From positions 6,211,866 to 6,275,865 of the forward strand of contig NW_004454173.1 in NCBI RefSeq assembly GCF_000283155.1: DNA of 64,000 nt, written 5' to 3'. Below the pieces are notes generated by a model. The model did no database searches and was not told the DNA's origin. It saw only the letters and a program-made list of their open reading frames with translations. Numbering within the stretch: the stretch's first letter is position 1; every line of letters starts with the position of its first letter. Source of the DNA: Ceratotherium simum simum. Lineage: Eukaryota > Chordata > Mammalia > Perissodactyla > Rhinocerotidae. Shown here one piece after another: positions 11,276-21,480 of the stretch. Made by a program: the position numbers and the translations under genes.

Positions 11276-13634
11276 TAGACAAATAGCACACTATGGGCGC
11301 CATAACAGAGGTCTGCAGAAAGCGACGGGAGGACTGAGGATGCTGAGATAATATTCTTTTCTCATGTTGTATATTGGCCTCACTTTTGCGCCACACATAG
11401 CGTATATAACTTTGTTGTGTCCTAGAGAACATAACTAAAATAAACCATCTCTGAGAAATCTACAATGAAATTTTCTTGACCATTCATATTGCAACAATTT
11501 TTCTGTATTCTCTAAAAAAAGCTTAGTTCTACATAGTATCAAACAGGAAAAGAGTTTGAAACTTGCTAAAACATCCAGTCTTGAGTCTACCATCGAGGTT
11601 ACTCATAATAAAGTTTTTGGTGCAGTATGTTATTTTTTTCTGACACTTCTCATGAAAAGAAAGGCAGCATAGCAAAAGTTCCATGTATTGTTTTTCAGAG
11701 CCTGACTTTCAAAATATTCCTGATTGTGCCATTCACAACCCTGGGAGACCAAAACTTTGGTCCCAGAATCAAAAGGGTGTCTGTCATTTTTATCTTTTGT
11801 CAAAGAGGCAGGTCTTCAAAACTTTTTGCTAAGTGAAGGTCTATTTAAACTCTCCTCACGTATTTGTATCTGTAAAAATTACCCTGCTAGTTTTAGGGTA
11901 GAAGAAGTTTATCGCTGAAATTTACAATTTCAGAAAATACTCTAAAGAATTGTAAATTATATAAATAGCTCTAGCCCAATCCCTTGAGGAGACATGGTCA
12001 AGGAGAACGGCCTTGAGCTGTGTTAACTTATATGTCTCTAAGGAAGGGTGGAGTTAATTGCAAAAACTGTGCTGTTTAAGAAAAACAAAGTAAAGACTCA
12101 TTTCTGGCATATAATTTTTCAGATGACAGAATTACAAATCTCTGTCATTTGTAAATTAAAGTTGTACCACAAATGTAATGGGATGAATGTTCTTATTTCA
12201 AGTATGATGAAAATTTTTTAACAATTAAGAGGTGAAAATAGGGACAGACTTTTGCAGGAGAACACAATTTCATTCTCGGATCTTAAAAGAATTAAGATTC
12301 TATCATGGGACAATCGAGTGTGGGAACTGATTGTAATAATAAAGCATACCTGTCTTCTGGAAAAAAAAATTCTATCATAATCTGCATTGAAATCTGCCAG
12401 AAGCCCTATTTTTTTTTTCTAATGCCACGGAAGAGAGGACAGAAATCACAACTTCGTGGTCATGATGAAACAGACCATGTCCCTAAGCATCTATGGAACT
12501 TCTCCCCTTGTTTTCCGTTGTGCCCATTTTCATCTCTGTGAATGAATGCAAATCTTCCACGTTCTGGAAGTTCCAACTCAGAGTCACAATTGGAAAGAAT
12601 ACCAATCCTAATCAAATCCTTATTAAACACACAAATCTTCTTAATAGTCAGTCTTTTCTCTTGGACACGTATAGGAGATTTTTCATTTCTAGAAACAATT
12701 CCATGAGAAATATAAGCAGCAGAAAATAATTTCAATGGTAATTCTTGTAATTTCAGAATTACCCTGAAACTTGATGCTGATTTAATTAGCTCTGATCTAT
12801 TGGAGGAAAATGAGTTCTGCATTCTTCTTCCTCTAATGAGCTCTTTGTGTTTATCAATCCCTCATCAAATTTTGGACACAGCCTCTTATACTGACAGGAG
12901 TGTAGGGAGAACATGCAGGCTGTTTTTATTTCACTACTCTTTTCCTCCCAAAGTAGAAACTCATCCTCCCAAAATTCTCTAGCAAGCAATCTAGGAGAGA
13001 GTTATCTGGAGTTATCTGGGTGAAAATGTCAGAGCTTTCTCTGTGAGGAGTCAAAGCTTCTGTTCTTTGGGCTGTATGATTTCCCTCTCCAGTCAGCCTC
13101 TTCCTTGAATCAATGAAAGGAGTTCACAGAATGAAATGTTTGGGGCTCTCTTGGTCATGAGACAGGGGTGGCTGTGCCTGCAAAGCAAAACAAATCTCCA
13201 ACAAGAAAGTAAACAAGGATCAACTGACCAATGCCTGGTATAAGATGATGCCTGGCATGTGTACTTTTGGTGGAAATTTGTGCAAAGGAGCAAAATGATT
13301 GTGTTCTTATTACCACTCTTTTCCATTATTTGGGTACTGAACTCTCTGGAGGGGTATCCTTAATTTGGAATTTGGTCTGAGATGATGTTAGGCTGCCTTT
13401 GCCAAGTAATTTTTCCCCTTATGTAGTTTTATCCTTCTCTTTGAGACCATTAGGAAAATATTTCTTGTTCAGAAAAAAAACATGGTACCTCCTAGACCTA
13501 CTAATTATTTTCTTTTTCATGGTGCTTATCCCTGTGAAGTCTTGGAACCCTTCTAAGTCCCCATGGGGAGTTGAGAACAAATGGCATGCACAGGAGACAC
13601 AAGGTGTCAGGAAGGAAACTTTTGGCTAAGAAAT
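11276..13634. other. Unique AT-rich sequence, no gene seen
   Basis: I see no named repeat or exon-like unit in this stretch. It includes the hairpin at 11919-11958 and a perfect 10-bp tandem (agttatctgg) at 13000-13019. The 120-codon minus-strand frame at 12460-12822 overlaps plus-strand frames and has no known motif. Confidence 0.5.
11919..11958. repeat. Perfect 11-bp inverted repeat (hairpin)
   Basis: AATTTACAATT at 11919-11929 pairs exactly with AATTGTAAATT at 11948-11958 across an 18-nt spacer. It is AT-rich, so the stem would be weak. Confidence 0.7.
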
Positions 13635-13673
13635 ATTGACTCATCTACGTTTAATTGACTCATCTGCCTGTTA
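13635..13673. promoter_or_regulatory. Tandem 19-bp unit carrying two AP-1 motifs
   Basis: Two near-identical units starting ATTGACTCATCT lie head to tail at 13635 and 13654. Each contains TGACTCA, the classic AP-1 (Fos/Jun) site, at 13637-13643 and 13656-13662, spaced 19 bp. The motif match is exact. Whether it is functional cannot be seen here. Confidence 0.45.
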
Positions 13674-13740
13674 ATGAGCATATACTGTGTGATAGGCACT
13701 GTCACAACTGCTTTAAAAGAACAACTTAAATTATCTTGAG

Positions 13741-13965
13741 TCCTTAGTATATGCTAAGTGCTGTTCTATGTGCTTTACATTTATTAACTCATTTAAGATT
13801 CATAACCTTATGAAGTAGGTAATATTATTATCCTCACTAGAATGTAACCTCCATGAGGGCAAGGACTATCTTTCACTTACAGTACTCAACATGTACTAGC
13901 TGTACATAAGTAAATGACCCCATTTTACAGCTGTGGAAACTAAGAGGTTAAGTGTATTGTTCTAG
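13741..13965 (-). mobile_element. MIR SINE split by an L2 fragment
   Basis: The first antisense MIR part covers 13741-13835 ('atgctaagtgctgttctatg', then 'ttattaactcatttaaga', then 'gaagtaggtaatattatta'). It resumes at 13918-13965 ('cccattttacagctgtggaa', then 'aagaggttaagtg'). The two parts are collinear in the MIR consensus and interrupted by the L2 piece at 13836-13917. A further short MIR-like scrap lies just upstream at 13676-13720. Confidence 0.65.
13836..13917 (+). mobile_element. LINE-2 terminal fragment inside MIR
   Basis: 'actagaatgtaacctccatg' and 'agggcaaggactatcttt', then 'taagtaaatga', form the sense L2 terminal block. Here it sits between the two halves of an antisense MIR. 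Confidence 0.6.
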
Positions 13966-13967
13966 CC

Positions 13968-14125
13968 CAGAGTTTCTCAACCTAAGCACTAAGAACATTT
14001 TGGACCAGATAATTCTTTGTTGTGGGGGCTGTCATGTGCATTGTAGGATGTTTAGCAGCATTCCTGGACTGCGCTCATTAGAAGCCAATAGCATCCCCTC
14101 TGCTGTGACAAGCAAAAACATCTCC
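13968..14125 (+). mobile_element. hAT-Charlie non-autonomous element, 5' portion
   Basis: It starts 'cagagtttctcaacctaagc' and continues through 'ccagataattctttgttgtg', 'tgcattgtaggatgtttagc' and 'atcccctctgctgtgacaag'. This matches the left two-thirds of a MER5/MER20-group hAT element. The right terminal repeat is missing. Confidence 0.7.
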
Positions 14126-14224
14126 TTCCTTCTCTTCTTCTTTTCTTCATGGGAGTCAGTCCTGCACCATAGTTTGATGACTCTTCCAACCTCCTCCAAC
14201 TCCTTCTCCACTTTCCCTTATGGG

Positions 14225-14712
14225 CTGTAGTAGTTTCCTAGGGCTGCTGTAACAAAGTAGCACCAACTGGGTGGCTTAAAACAACAAAATTTATTCTTTC
14301 ACTGTTCTGGAGGCTAAAAGCCTGCAATCAAAGTGGTGTCAGTAGGGCCACATTCTTTCCGAAGCCTCTGGGGGAGAATCTGTTCTATGCCTTTCTCTTC
14401 GTTTCTGGTGTTGCCAGCAGTCGTTGGGGTTCCTTGGCTTGCAGCTGCATCACTCCAACCTCTGCCTCCATCGTCACATGACTATCTTCTCTCTGTGTGT
14501 CTGTGTCTTTACGTGGTTCTCCTCTCTGTGCATGTCTCTATTCCTCTTCTTATAAGAACATCAGTCATGTTGGATTAAGGGCCCACCCTACTCCAGTATG
14601 ACCTCATCTTAACTAATTACATCTGCAACAATGCTATTCTCAAATGAGGTGACATTCTGAGGTTCAAGGAAGGATATGAATTTGGGGGAACGCTCTTAAA
14701 ATCATTACACCA
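14225..14712 (+). mobile_element. LTR-like repeat ('tagtttcctagggctgctgt' family)
   Basis: It starts TGTAGTAGTTTCCTAGGG at 14225 and carries the widespread mammalian blocks 'ggtggcttaaaacaacaaaa', 'ttctggaggctaaaagcctg', 'cttataagaacatcagtcat', 'tgacctcatcttaactaatt' and 'tgaggttcaaggaaggatat', ending near 'aaaatcattaca'. I know the repeat by sight but not its exact Repbase name. A related element at 49871 has LTR-type boundaries. Open frames within it (such as 14333-14578) are not genes. Confidence 0.65.
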
Positions 14713-14790
14713 GCATTACCCCTCTGACAAATCTCTTGTCTAATCTTGTCTTGGTATCTGTTTCAGGGAGAACCCTGACTAATACACCAA
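14713..14790 (+). mobile_element. Second LTR-like 3' scrap
   Basis: 'cttgtcttggtatctgtttc' followed by 'agggagaaccctgactaata' resembles the terminal block of MLT-type LTRs. It is short and uncertain. Confidence 0.35.
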
Positions 14791-15772
14791 ATTACAGACC
14801 TCAAAAATTGACAGATCCTGGATTTGAACTCAAGCTGTGTAATGGATGCTGTCATGAGTCCCCTAGATCCTCCTTCAGGTCTGCTGCTGGCGGACAGTTC
14901 CCAGCAGTCAGCGCTCTCTGGAATTGCCTTGGCTGAAGAGGTCACCTCATCCAAGGCCACACCTCTTTCCCAGGGCAGCTCCTATCCCAAACTGGTCTAT
15001 GTGGGAATATAAAGATCTGGATCCCTCACCTCAACTTGGAATAATTGAATTATCATTCTAGCTTCAGAATCTTTGTCATGTCATCCAGCACCTCTTTCTC
15101 AGTTTACAGCTCAGGTATATAGGAGAAATGTCATATGACAAGCTGACAGGGAAGGAGTAATCCTAAGCTTGGTTCACTGATGGGTTGACTGAGAAAGAGA
15201 GTGTGAGGACAAAGTAGACCTCAGCTGCACTAATAGCTCACTCAGGGGTGGCCTTGAAAGGCAGTGGTGAGGGAAATGCCCCCGTGGGAAGAGCTTGCCT
15301 GTGAATAGAGCGGTCATGGTGGTGGGGATGGAGGCTGTGCATGGGCTCAACAGTAGGAGTTCTGACCATCCACAGCAGATCTAGCCTCAGCACACGCCCA
15401 ACTGCCAGAAGCAGAGACTATCACTTGAGGAGACCAGCCAGCCTCTTGGTGGCAAGTTGACTATATGGGACCCTTTTCACCCTGAACGGGTAGAGATATA
15501 TTTCAACAGATATCTATACTTATTCGGGGCACAAGTTTGTCTTATCTGTCTTCAGGGCTTCAACCAGCACATTTTCTTGAGATTTCTCTGAGATATTTGA
15601 AGCAGCATGTGGCCGAGCGGGGGTAGTGACTGCAGAGAATGTCTACTTCTTGACTTGCACATAGGCCCCCAGGATTTGTTGTTCTCCCATGGGAACACAA
15701 GTATCTGTTTGATATTTTTATCATGGGTTGAGATGTTTGGAAAGAAATGTCATGGGCCACAGGTTATATTTA
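14791..15772. other. Unclassified sequence, no gene seen
   Basis: 14820-15010 is comparatively GC-rich and may belong to an old repeat I cannot place. The remainder looks unique. I see no exon signals that I trust. Confidence 0.45.
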
Positions 15773-15982
15773 TTTATTTATTTTTCCCCCCAAAGCCCCA
15801 GTAGATAGTTGTATGTTATAGCTGCACATCCTTCTAGTTGCTGTATGTGGGACGCGGCCTCAGCACGGCCAGAGAAGCGGTGTGTCGGTGAGCGCCCGGG
15901 ATCCGAACCCGGGCCGCCAGCAGCGGAGCGCGTGCACTTAACCGCTAAGCCACGGGGCCGGCCCAACCACAGGTTATATTTA
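15757..15982 (-). mobile_element. ERE SINE with 16-bp target-site duplication
   Basis: The SINE body is about 15773-15966 on the minus strand, with the ggccggccccgtggcttagc head at its right end and an A-rich tail (T-rich here) at the left. The repeat ccacaggttatattta at 15757-15772 recurs exactly at 15967-15982 as the TSD. The subtype carries 'aactagaaggatgtgcagct' in its 3' part, like the copy at 16799 and unlike the other three. The perfect TSD implies a fairly recent insertion. Confidence 0.93.
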
Positions 15983-16786
15983 AATTAGCAACCAAACTCT
16001 GGGGTTAGGAAGGATAGCGTGATGTGGGATGTGTGCATAGTACATCAGATTGTGGGAACTGTTGATTACTCTACTCACTGCCTTCAGCCTTGATCACCTC
16101 TTGATCTTACATTCGTTTATTAAAGATTCTTGAGAACCTGTAAAAGATCTAGAATAAGGTAATGGAAACTATTAAAAATAGAAAAATAAGATCAAAGAAG
16201 AAAGGTTAAAGTTATAGCTATTTTTAGCATGCCTATCTTTACATGTAGAAGCTGATTGTGGATGGCAAGAAGGAGGAGGGGCTCTAATTAACTTCAGAGT
16301 TAGAGTTCAGGCTGTGCTGGATGAGAGGGATCACAGATCCTGGTTGTTGTGGTTGTTACAAACTAAAGTTGAAAATAAAAGAGGAAGGGCAGAAAGAGAT
16401 CTTCCAAAAGAAAGAGATCTTTCAGAATTTGAAGGCTTCTCCATGGCACGGCTGCAGGAAGGAATTGGGAAATGTGGAGAAGGCAGACTGCATCGGGAAG
16501 TTAGGACTGGAGAAAGGAGGAAAAAGCAGTCTGAGCTGTGAAGCCAATCTCTTGGGACTTTCCAGCTCATATTGGATCTTCAATGTCAAGGTCTGAATGG
16601 GGATACTGATCTTAGTATTAAAAAGTCTGGACATGCAAGAAGCATGAAATAACAAAGGACGCTGTGTTTGGGTAGCGGTGAGGCTGGAGGCATGCAAGTG
16701 TGGTCAGGGAAGACGTATAGGACATGTGTGTTTTACAGGGAGAGGGGTCATGGTTTTCGTCAATTTGTGGAAGCTTTCTGTGACTT
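15983..16786. other. Unique spacer between two inverted EREs
   Basis: I see no repeat or coding signal. The four open frames at 16314-16697 overlap on both strands in purine-rich sequence, which favours open frames by composition. Confidence 0.5.
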
Positions 16787-17030
16787 AAGAATAGATTAGG
16801 GGCCAGCCCCGTGGCTTAGCAGTTGGGTGCACTCGCTCCGCTGCTGGCGGCCTGGGTTCGGATCCCAGCGCACACCGATGCACCGCTTCTCCGGCCATGC
16901 TGAGGCCGCATCCCACATGCAGCAACTAGAAGGATGTGCGGCTATGACATAAAACTATCTACTGGGGCTTTGGGGGAAACAAAAATAAATAAATAAAAAA
17001 ACTGTTAAAAAAAAAAAAAAGAATAGATTA
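16787..17030 (+). mobile_element. ERE SINE with 12-bp TSD and Pol III boxes
   Basis: The body is about 16799-17018, flanked by aagaatagatta at 16787-16798 and 17019-17030. An A-box match TGGCTTAGCAG lies at 16812-16822 and a B-box match GGTTCGGATCC at 16855-16865, as expected of a tRNA-derived SINE. The tail is a mixed A-rich tract ending in a run of about 14 A. It is the same subtype as the copy at 15757 but in the opposite orientation. Confidence 0.93.
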
Positions 17031-17078
17031 AAAGCCACTAGCCTTTACAAAAATGATCAGAATTATCCTGGACATACA

Positions 17079-17500
17079 AGATCCTTCATGATTTGTTTTT
17101 AATTTGTCTTTCCAGCATTTACCCATCCCCCATGCCATTGTTTCTGATGATAATGACCTACGCATCATTTGCCCACTGTTTTTCCCTCTCCATGCACAGC
17201 CATCCCTGCTGTCTGGAATGCCTTTCTCTCTGATTCCCTTCGGAGAATATCTCCTCATCTTTCAGAGGACCAGATGAGCTATTGTTTGCTCCATATGGCC
17301 TTCTTCAGCGCCCAGACAGTGTTGGCTGGCCCCACCCTGTAACGATCTCTGTTATATCCCTGATAAAGTGGCATTAATGTGATTTGTCACAGGTCTGTTT
17401 CCTTCACTAGACTGTGAGTTCCTTAGACCAGAGGCTGCTTATTTTCTTTCTAAGCCCATTGCTTGGCATATAGCAGGTGACACAATAAATGCTTCTTGAA
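17079..17500 (+). mobile_element. LINE-2 3' end
   Basis: Sense L2 blocks appear in order: 'gctgtctggaatgcctttct', 'atatggccttcttcagcgcc', 'ctagactgtgagttccttag', and 'cacaataaatgcttcttgaa' at the end. Confidence 0.7.
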
Positions 17501-18962
17501 AATGTAAATTTAGAAATGAGTAACTCTGGAGGTGGCTAATCAGGTGTCCTCCAACTTAAGTCACCAAATAAGGAAAATGTTTTTAGAAGCAGAGTAGAAG
17601 CATGAGTTTGCACAGGGAAGATGTTAAGTTTGTGTTAAATAAGTGTTAAATAACATTACAGAAAATATTTTGTAGGGAATCTAAGACCAAGGTAGAAATC
17701 CATTAGTCTCTGCTGACAGAGACATAGTCTGGCTCTCATTTTCTTTTCTGTGATTTGTGATTTAGGATCTAAGTCCCACAAAGTGAACAGCTGATAAACT
17801 AGACAAGTATTGGAATGCAGATAATGAGAAAAACAAATATTTCCTTTATTTTGCCTTTTCTCCATTGTGTCACTCAGTTACCTATTTCCATGATGAAGTG
17901 TTGGTCATATTCAAAGAGAGAGGACAAGAACAGGTGCTTGTAAAAGGGCTGTTTGTTTTGATGGAGAAAGTGTTCTATTTTTTTAATCCCATATTTTTTG
18001 GTTCATAAGCTCATTTACCTCAATATTTCCATAGAATAAAACCTCAATAATTTAGACTACTAAATTAAACTACTACAAAAGTGAAATATTGTAGAATATT
18101 TTGAAAACCAATTCAGTTAGCACTTTTTAGTGTATCATTGAAGGAAACAGAATACAACAAACCATTCATGGAGAAATCTAGTCAGGCATGTTTTAATACA
18201 TATTAAAATACTTGTTTTTAAAAAGCTGAAACCCTTTTATGTGCAAATAACCACTAGAAAAGTATTTAAAAATTTAGTTCTCACAACTAGGATTAATGTG
18301 TTCTCTTATAATCTTGTTAATATATTTGCTTATTTACACTATGTATTTGCCTAAACAGCTTCTTTTGTTACAGATTTTAAAGATATAAACTTCAGCTCAA
18401 TTCTGATTTAATTCTTAAGAACAAAAAAAGGATGGTTATTCAAATGATTGAATTTTTAACCGTGCTTCTGTTTACTTTAACTCAACCATTTGCATTGCAT
18501 CAACTTTTGACTCACTTCAAGAAAATAGTGAATATGTCTAGAAACATTTTGAATGCTCAGAGAAGAATTTGACCAGTGGGATGTCTGATAGTCTAAACAG
18601 CATGAGGGCCTGTTTGCTTCATAGTTGAGGTATCTGCTTTCTCAACAGATTCTGAAGGTGGAGAACAGGAGGCATCGAAGGACACTTGTCCTGCGGTGTA
18701 AGCAGATAATGGCACTTCAGCTGCTTCCCCACACAGGCAGGAGGTTAGACTGAGCAATTTTGTTAGTGACTTCTCATTTCTTAAAATCTGTATCATTAGT
18801 TGACAGATGGATTTCTGTGTGAAATCTTATTTCAAGAAAGCCGCTTCCTGCTAGATAATCTCCTTAAACTGTAATTGACAAGTGGAATGAATTTCATTTC
18901 CCTAAATCTTGGACGAGTATACTAAAAGTTATCTACTCCTTCAATCTGTGGAACATATTGTT
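17501..18962. other. Unique AT-rich sequence, no gene seen
   Basis: I can name no repeat and find no exon-like unit. Open frames are below 70 codons. Confidence 0.5.
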
Positions 18963-19075
18963 TCAATAAATATTTATTGAGTATTTACTATGTGCCAAAC
19001 ATTCTGCTAGGAACTGGGATACAAGGGAAAATAAGAAAGATACTGTCTTTAGTTTTCAATGACAGTCAACAAACC
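18963..19075 (-). mobile_element. LINE-2 terminal fragment (antisense)
   Basis: 'tcaataaatatttattgagt', then 'atttactatgtgccaaacat', then 'aggaactgggatacaaggga' form the reversed L2 terminus. Confidence 0.6.
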
Positions 19076-20974
19076 AAGATTTGGATACCAATACTCTTAT
19101 GTAATAGGATTTTTCATGTTTATTAAGAAGGTTGTGACTAAAATTCTGTCCTTGTTGTTCTTCACCTTCTTAGGTGAAAAACGGAGATTTTTCTAGTTTG
19201 TATGAATTTTGTTTTTTTCTATATAAAGAGTAATCAACTTCTCCAGTTAACTTTTTAGACATGGCTTCTTAAAGTGGGAATAGGCGCAACTGAGGTCAGA
19301 GAGAAATTCCCTTTGCGTGAAGGCCAGTGATTACAGATATTTCTAACAAACTGCAGCCCGACTTCTCAGCCCAGCCTTTGGGGATTTACTGCTGAGGGTA
19401 GGAGAATCTACCTTCATGTTGTTCTCCCTCTGTTTGCCGATGATGTTGGCATAGGAAGTTCTGCCTAAAAATTTGATCTGGCTCAAGGGAGATGGCGACT
19501 CACATAGCATGGGTGGAGCTTCCCAGCAGGTGTGCTGAGGCCCCCGCGCGCCATGAGAGAGCAGGTATGTGCCAAGACACTGCTTCCTCTCCCCCCTCGG
19601 GGCGGCCACATGGGGCCTGGGCAGACTCTTGCTATAAGCTGTCCAGTCCATTTATCCTATTGTACTGTATGAGTTTATCACGCCGCGAGTGTATTGTGTA
19701 CCATGATCAAGGTTGGGAAGGACCGTCTTAGGGTATGACTCAGGAGAAAGGGATTCTCTGTTAGGAAAGGCCCTCTGATGTGTTCCAGTACCTGTTCAGG
19801 CTCCCAGGAGTCATCAGGAATAGTGAGATGATGAAAAGAGAAACTAAAATCACCATGCACAAGAACATAAAACACTCTTTCCGTTGTGCCCAGGGGAAAG
19901 CGTGGCAGATTTTTTTGTTTGTTTCCTTGAAGAGAATGTTTTTCCTTGGTCATACCGATTTGGACTGCACTGCTTCAGAGAATTATTTTTGTTCTTGGGA
20001 TGTGTATGCTCGTATCATGCATGCCTGTTTTGTCTAGAAGTTTTCTATAGGACTCTAGAAGACTAAAGGAAGAATCTGGGGCATGTTCAGATCCCACTGT
20101 GGAGAGGTCTCCACGGGGAACTATATTTGTAATACCAGAGCCCAACCTGGATTGTTGACCAAAGCACATTCTTGATGAATAATCTCAGGATTGGAAAGGT
20201 GTTGCTGGGGACTGTGGAGCCCACTCATTTCCTTGGTAGGGTGGCGGATTGGTCCTAGACTCACTCTGGGAAGGGATGAAGAAGTAGCTCTCCCTCCAGG
20301 AGGTGAGGGAAAGATGGACTTTAAAGTAGGGAATTGAGATTTGGAATTGGGTGTATCTAAGAGGAATCCCCAGGAAGGGTTGACCTTGGTAAGTTTCTTT
20401 AGACACTGAACAGTTGTTGAGTGTTCAGTATTAATTTATTCCTGTGCTGCTGTATCCTCTAGCTATCCCAAACCTTCAGCAGAGTCTGTTGCATCCACGC
20501 TGCCTGGTGTGTTAGATGAGGGACTAAGGGAAGGAGCACTGAAGGGCTCTCCTTCTGGCCCTCTCTGCCAGGCCAGCCTGGTGGGGGCAGCCTTATGTCA
20601 AGGGAGAACCATGTTCGTAGCCTTCCTGGGGTTCTCAGAAGCAACACAAGTGGAGGCCCAAGGTAGCCTTGAGACCAGTGAAAGGGTTAAGTGATGGGTG
20701 ACAGGGATGTGAGTCAAAGCTCCCTTCTACCCAAGTCTACTAGAGGAAGGTCAACCTGGAAAGGGGGGTGAAAGGAGGCAGACACCAGCTTGCTCACTCA
20801 AGTTCTGTGCACACACATCCTTCCTGGGTCCACTCTGAAGGACAGCTGCTGTCTTCATTGTGTGTGAGTATGAGGCAGGAGGTGTCAGCCATCCCCAGCC
20901 AGATATGTGGACTGCTGAGAACCCTTGAAATATAAATTTTCTATCTTTAGTCGTTATATTTGGGGAAAAAGGAA
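19076..20974. other. Unique sequence, no gene seen
   Basis: Several overlapping open frames at 19343-20694 on both strands lack known domains. 20460-20700 is mildly GC-rich. I recognise no repeat. Confidence 0.5.
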
Positions 20975-21480
20975 TGTGATGGTTAATTTTATATGTCAAC
21001 TTGGCTAGGGTATGGTACCCAGTTGTTTTGTCAAACATCAGTCTAGATGTTGCTGTGCAGATATTTTTTAAATGCGATTAACATTTATAATCAGTAGACT
21101 TTGAGTAAAGCAGATTAATCTCCATAATGTGAGTAGGCCTCATCTAATCAGTTGAATTTTGCTTTTAGACTGTGACATAGAAACCCTGCCCGAATCTCCT
21201 GGCTGCTGGCCTGTCCTGCAGATTTCAGACTCAAGACTGAAACATCAACTCTTACCTGAAATTTCCGGCCTGCCAGCCTGCCCTGCAGATTTCAGACTTG
21301 CCAGCCCTCACAATTACATGAGCCAATTCCTAAAAATCAATCTCTCTCTATAGATAGATAGATAGAGACATAGAGAGATATAATATCTATCTGTCTGTCT
21401 ATCTATCGATCGATCGATATCTACATCAATTTCTATATATTCTATTGTTTCTGTTTCTCTGGAGAACTCTGACTAAAACA
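20975..21480 (-). mobile_element. Solitary ERV-L LTR (MLT2-like)
   Basis: On the minus strand it begins tgttttagtcagagttctcc and 'agagaaacagaaac' and ends 'acatataaaattaaccatca', the hallmark start and end of MLT2 LTRs of the ERV-L class. It starts TG and ends CA, with GGAA on both outer flanks (20971-20974, 21481-21484). It contains an internal duplication in which CCTGCAGATTTCAGACT recurs at 21215-21231 and 21282-21298. There are no viral genes here; this is an old solitary LTR. Confidence 0.8.
21343..21421. repeat. Compound tetranucleotide microsatellite
   Basis: It contains runs of tagatagatagatag, then ctatctgtctgtctatct, then cgatcgatcgatat inside the LTR. The TAGA and TATC halves face each other, so the tract is partly self-complementary. 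Confidence 0.85.

Noticed and set aside
16812..16865. tRNA gene candidate from A and B boxes
   Set aside because: The boxes belong to the ERE SINE head; the cloverleaf is not intact and the element has a SINE body, tail and TSD.
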